Of a DNA stretch of 51,350 bases, positions 50,644 through 51,350 are shown in pieces (position 1 is the first letter of the stretch; every line of letters begins with the position of its first letter). The stretch comes from Bacillota bacterium (GTDB taxonomy: Bacteria > Bacillota_I > Bacilli_A > RF39 > UBA660): contig SVAK01000007.1 of assembly GCA_015059445.1 (NCBI GenBank), positions 1 through 51,350 on the forward strand, in the 5' to 3' direction. Both the position numbers and the translations under genes were made by a program. The notes under the pieces are model-generated. The model was not told where the DNA came from and searched no databases. It was given only the letters and a program-made list of their open reading frames with translations.

Positions 50644-50886
50644 TTATTTTCCTTGATAATTATTTATTAAAGCCAGTAGTACTTCTTCTCTTTTTAAAGT
50701 TCTCACTTTATCACGAGCTCCCTCAAAAGTAGAAATATATGTTGCATCACCAGTCATAAGATATCCAACTAACTGATTTTCTGCCTTATATCCTTTTCTA
50801 TCCAAAGATTCAATAACTTCATTAATAGTAAGTAATATCATTTCTTGTCTCAAAGCCGCAACATTAAAAATACTAGTTCTGTCCAT
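50644..50886 (-). CDS. ireB: IreB/YrzL family regulatory phosphoprotein
   Basis: 80 residues, DUF965. YKAENQLVGYLMTGDATYIS and ARDKVRTLKREEVLLALINN are the family core (usual: NQIVGYLxSGDPAYI). In Enterococcus IreB is a target of the PASTA kinase IreK at N-terminal threonines; here Thr4 (MDRTSIF) is kept. First gene of the ireB-ruvX-yrzB-mltG-trmR-trhP1-trhP2 run, which keeps the Bacillus order. Normally alaS lies upstream; here a surface-protein gene does. Confidence 0.93.
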   Translation of the reverse strand: MDRTSIFNVAALRQEMILLTINEVIESLDRKGYKAENQLVGYLMTGDATYISTFEGARDKVRTLKREEVLLALINNYQGK

Positions 50887-50912
50887 AATAATTTACCTTT
50901 CACTTCTCTATA

Positions 50913-50941
50913 ATTCTATCAAATTATACCGCCTTTTTCAA
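50913..50941 (-). promoter_or_regulatory. Promoter of the ireB operon
   Basis: -35 TTGAAA (50936-50941), 17-nt spacer, -10 TAGAAT (50913-50918). An alternative -10 TATAAT lies about 10 nt upstream with a TTGGTT -35 at 17 nt. Confidence 0.65.
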
Positions 50942-50979
50942 TATTAACCAAAAATTACTAAATATTATATTCTTTATCA

Positions 50980-51012
50980 GAAAAGAACACTTTCAAACTA
51001 TGAAAGTGTTCT
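50980..51012 (-). terminator. Intrinsic terminator after the right-end surface-protein gene
   Basis: Perfect 11-bp stem GAACACTTTCA (50985-50995) / TGAAAGTGTTC (51001-51011), 5-nt loop, then TTTTCTG on the minus strand. Confidence 0.85.
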
Positions 51013-51015
51013 ATA

Positions 51016-51350
51016 TTATTCATTTAAACCAATTTCAAATTTATTTCCTTCTTCGCCAGTTCCATCATTGGTTATTATCACATTTGATTTTAAATATACT
51101 ACTGGTCTATATGGTTCACTACCACCGGAATGGATTTTTATTATATTTCCTTCTTCATTTACACTAATAACTGTAAACTGCATTAACCATTCTTCTGCTT
51201 CGGCATAATTTATATTACTAATCAACCATTCGCTATTTCCTGATAACCAGTTATTTGACGCACACGACGAATATGATGTTAATTGAGTACTTGCACACTC
51301 ACTTTGTAATGCAGCATATCCATAGTCACTTGGACTCATTAATCCTACAT
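51016..51350 (-). CDS. Surface protein, 3' part of gene
   Basis: The frame enters from the right edge and ends with TAA at 51016-51018. It reads GLMSPSDYGYAALQSECAST, then NNWLSGNSEWLIS, a variable stretch and the shared end RPVVYLKSNVIITNDGTGEE with EIGLNE. Through the 70-bp terminal repeat it is the in-frame continuation of the gene at 1-1658. The end is identical over 85 bp with the gene at 16745. If the two window ends come from different paralogues, the joined protein would be an artefact. Confidence 0.85.
   Translation of the reverse strand, partial: VGLMSPSDYGYAALQSECASTQLTSYSSCASNNWLSGNSEWLISNINYAEAEEWLMQFTVISVNEEGNIIKIHSGGSEPYRPVVYLKSNVIITNDGTGEEGNKFEIGLNE
51025..51109. repeat. 85-bp exact repeat, copy in right-end surface-protein gene
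   Basis: Identical to 16748-16832; encodes the common C-terminal segment of the surface-protein family. Confidence 0.95.
51281..51350. repeat. Terminal direct repeat, right copy
   Basis: Identical to bases 1-70. See the left copy; joining at this overlap gives a 51,280-bp closed sequence with one uninterrupted surface-protein gene across the junction. Confidence 0.97.

Noticed and set aside
1-51350. Window as a complete circular plasmid or phage
   Set aside because: No replication, partition, integrase or virion genes; content is core chromosomal and keeps Bacillus gene order.
1-51350. CRISPR arrays, insertion sequences, tRNA or rRNA genes
   Set aside because: I saw no regularly spaced repeats, transposase motifs or tRNA/rRNA-like sequences on either strand by eye; an Infernal or tRNAscan search would settle the RNA genes.

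Overview
The window looks like a chromosomal segment of an uncultured, low-GC Gram-positive bacterium of the Bacilli, of the reduced gut type near RF39 and Erysipelotrichales (lineage is inference). The evidence is strong A+T bias, Bacillus-like synteny, sigma-A-type promoters, GGTGAT/AGGAG ribosome binding sites, CIRCE control of hrcA, and TGA used as a stop (for example the first U32 gene at 47599), which argues against the mycoplasma code. Almost every gene is on the minus strand; lexA and one small membrane-protein gene are the clear plus-strand exceptions.

The first 70 bases are repeated exactly as the last 70 bases. Joining the ends restores one open surface-protein gene (1658 down to 1, then 51280 down to 51016). 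The contig therefore either closes a circle artificially inside a repeated gene or was cut in that repeat. With topA, dnaK, mutS, rplS, lexA and greA on board and no replication genes, it is not a credible plasmid or phage.

Layout, left to right: (1) 1-1658, the 5' part of a secreted surface protein. (2) 1902-5941, frr, two membrane-anchored proteins (one a thioredoxin fold without cysteines) and topA. (3) 6076-12708, a lipoteichoic-acid-synthase-like protein, rnhB, rbgA, an EEP-family phosphodiesterase, a possible ADP-ribosyltransferase, lepB and rplS. (4) 12839-16626, a protein with three sigma-like repeats, an ASCH pseudogene, trmD, rimM and an rRNA methyltransferase. (5) 16745-18499, a second surface protein. 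(6) 18683-24317, xseB, xseA, nusB, a HipA-like kinase and mutS. (7) 24399-28932, a relic of the surface-protein 3' end, a YgjP metallopeptidase, a SirA-like protein, a transketolase homologue that has lost its active site, a UgtP-like glycosyltransferase and a 49-residue membrane protein divergent from lexA. (8) 29054-39409, lexA, mtaB, a membrane protein, a third surface protein, dnaJ, pepF, dnaK, grpE and hrcA. (9) 39618-45817, a SpoVID/YsxE-like pair, lon, two small genes and tig. (10) 45912-50886, greA, the wobble-uridine modification genes trhP2, trhP1 and trmR, then mltG, a DUF1292 gene, ruvX and ireB, followed by the 3' part of the surface protein.

Most of the content is housekeeping in familiar neighbourhoods: hrcA-grpE-dnaK-dnaJ-mtaB, tig-lon-spoVID-ysxE, and ireB-ruvX-yrzB-mltG-yrrM-yrrN-yrrO-greA. 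The interest lies in what is inserted or altered there: a mosaic surface-protein family with 85 bp of exact DNA identity between copies, an apparent pseudo-transketolase, a candidate SOS-controlled micro-membrane protein, remnants or relatives of sporulation genes, and several decayed genes. Intrinsic terminators repeatedly overlap stop codons, a sign of tight packing.
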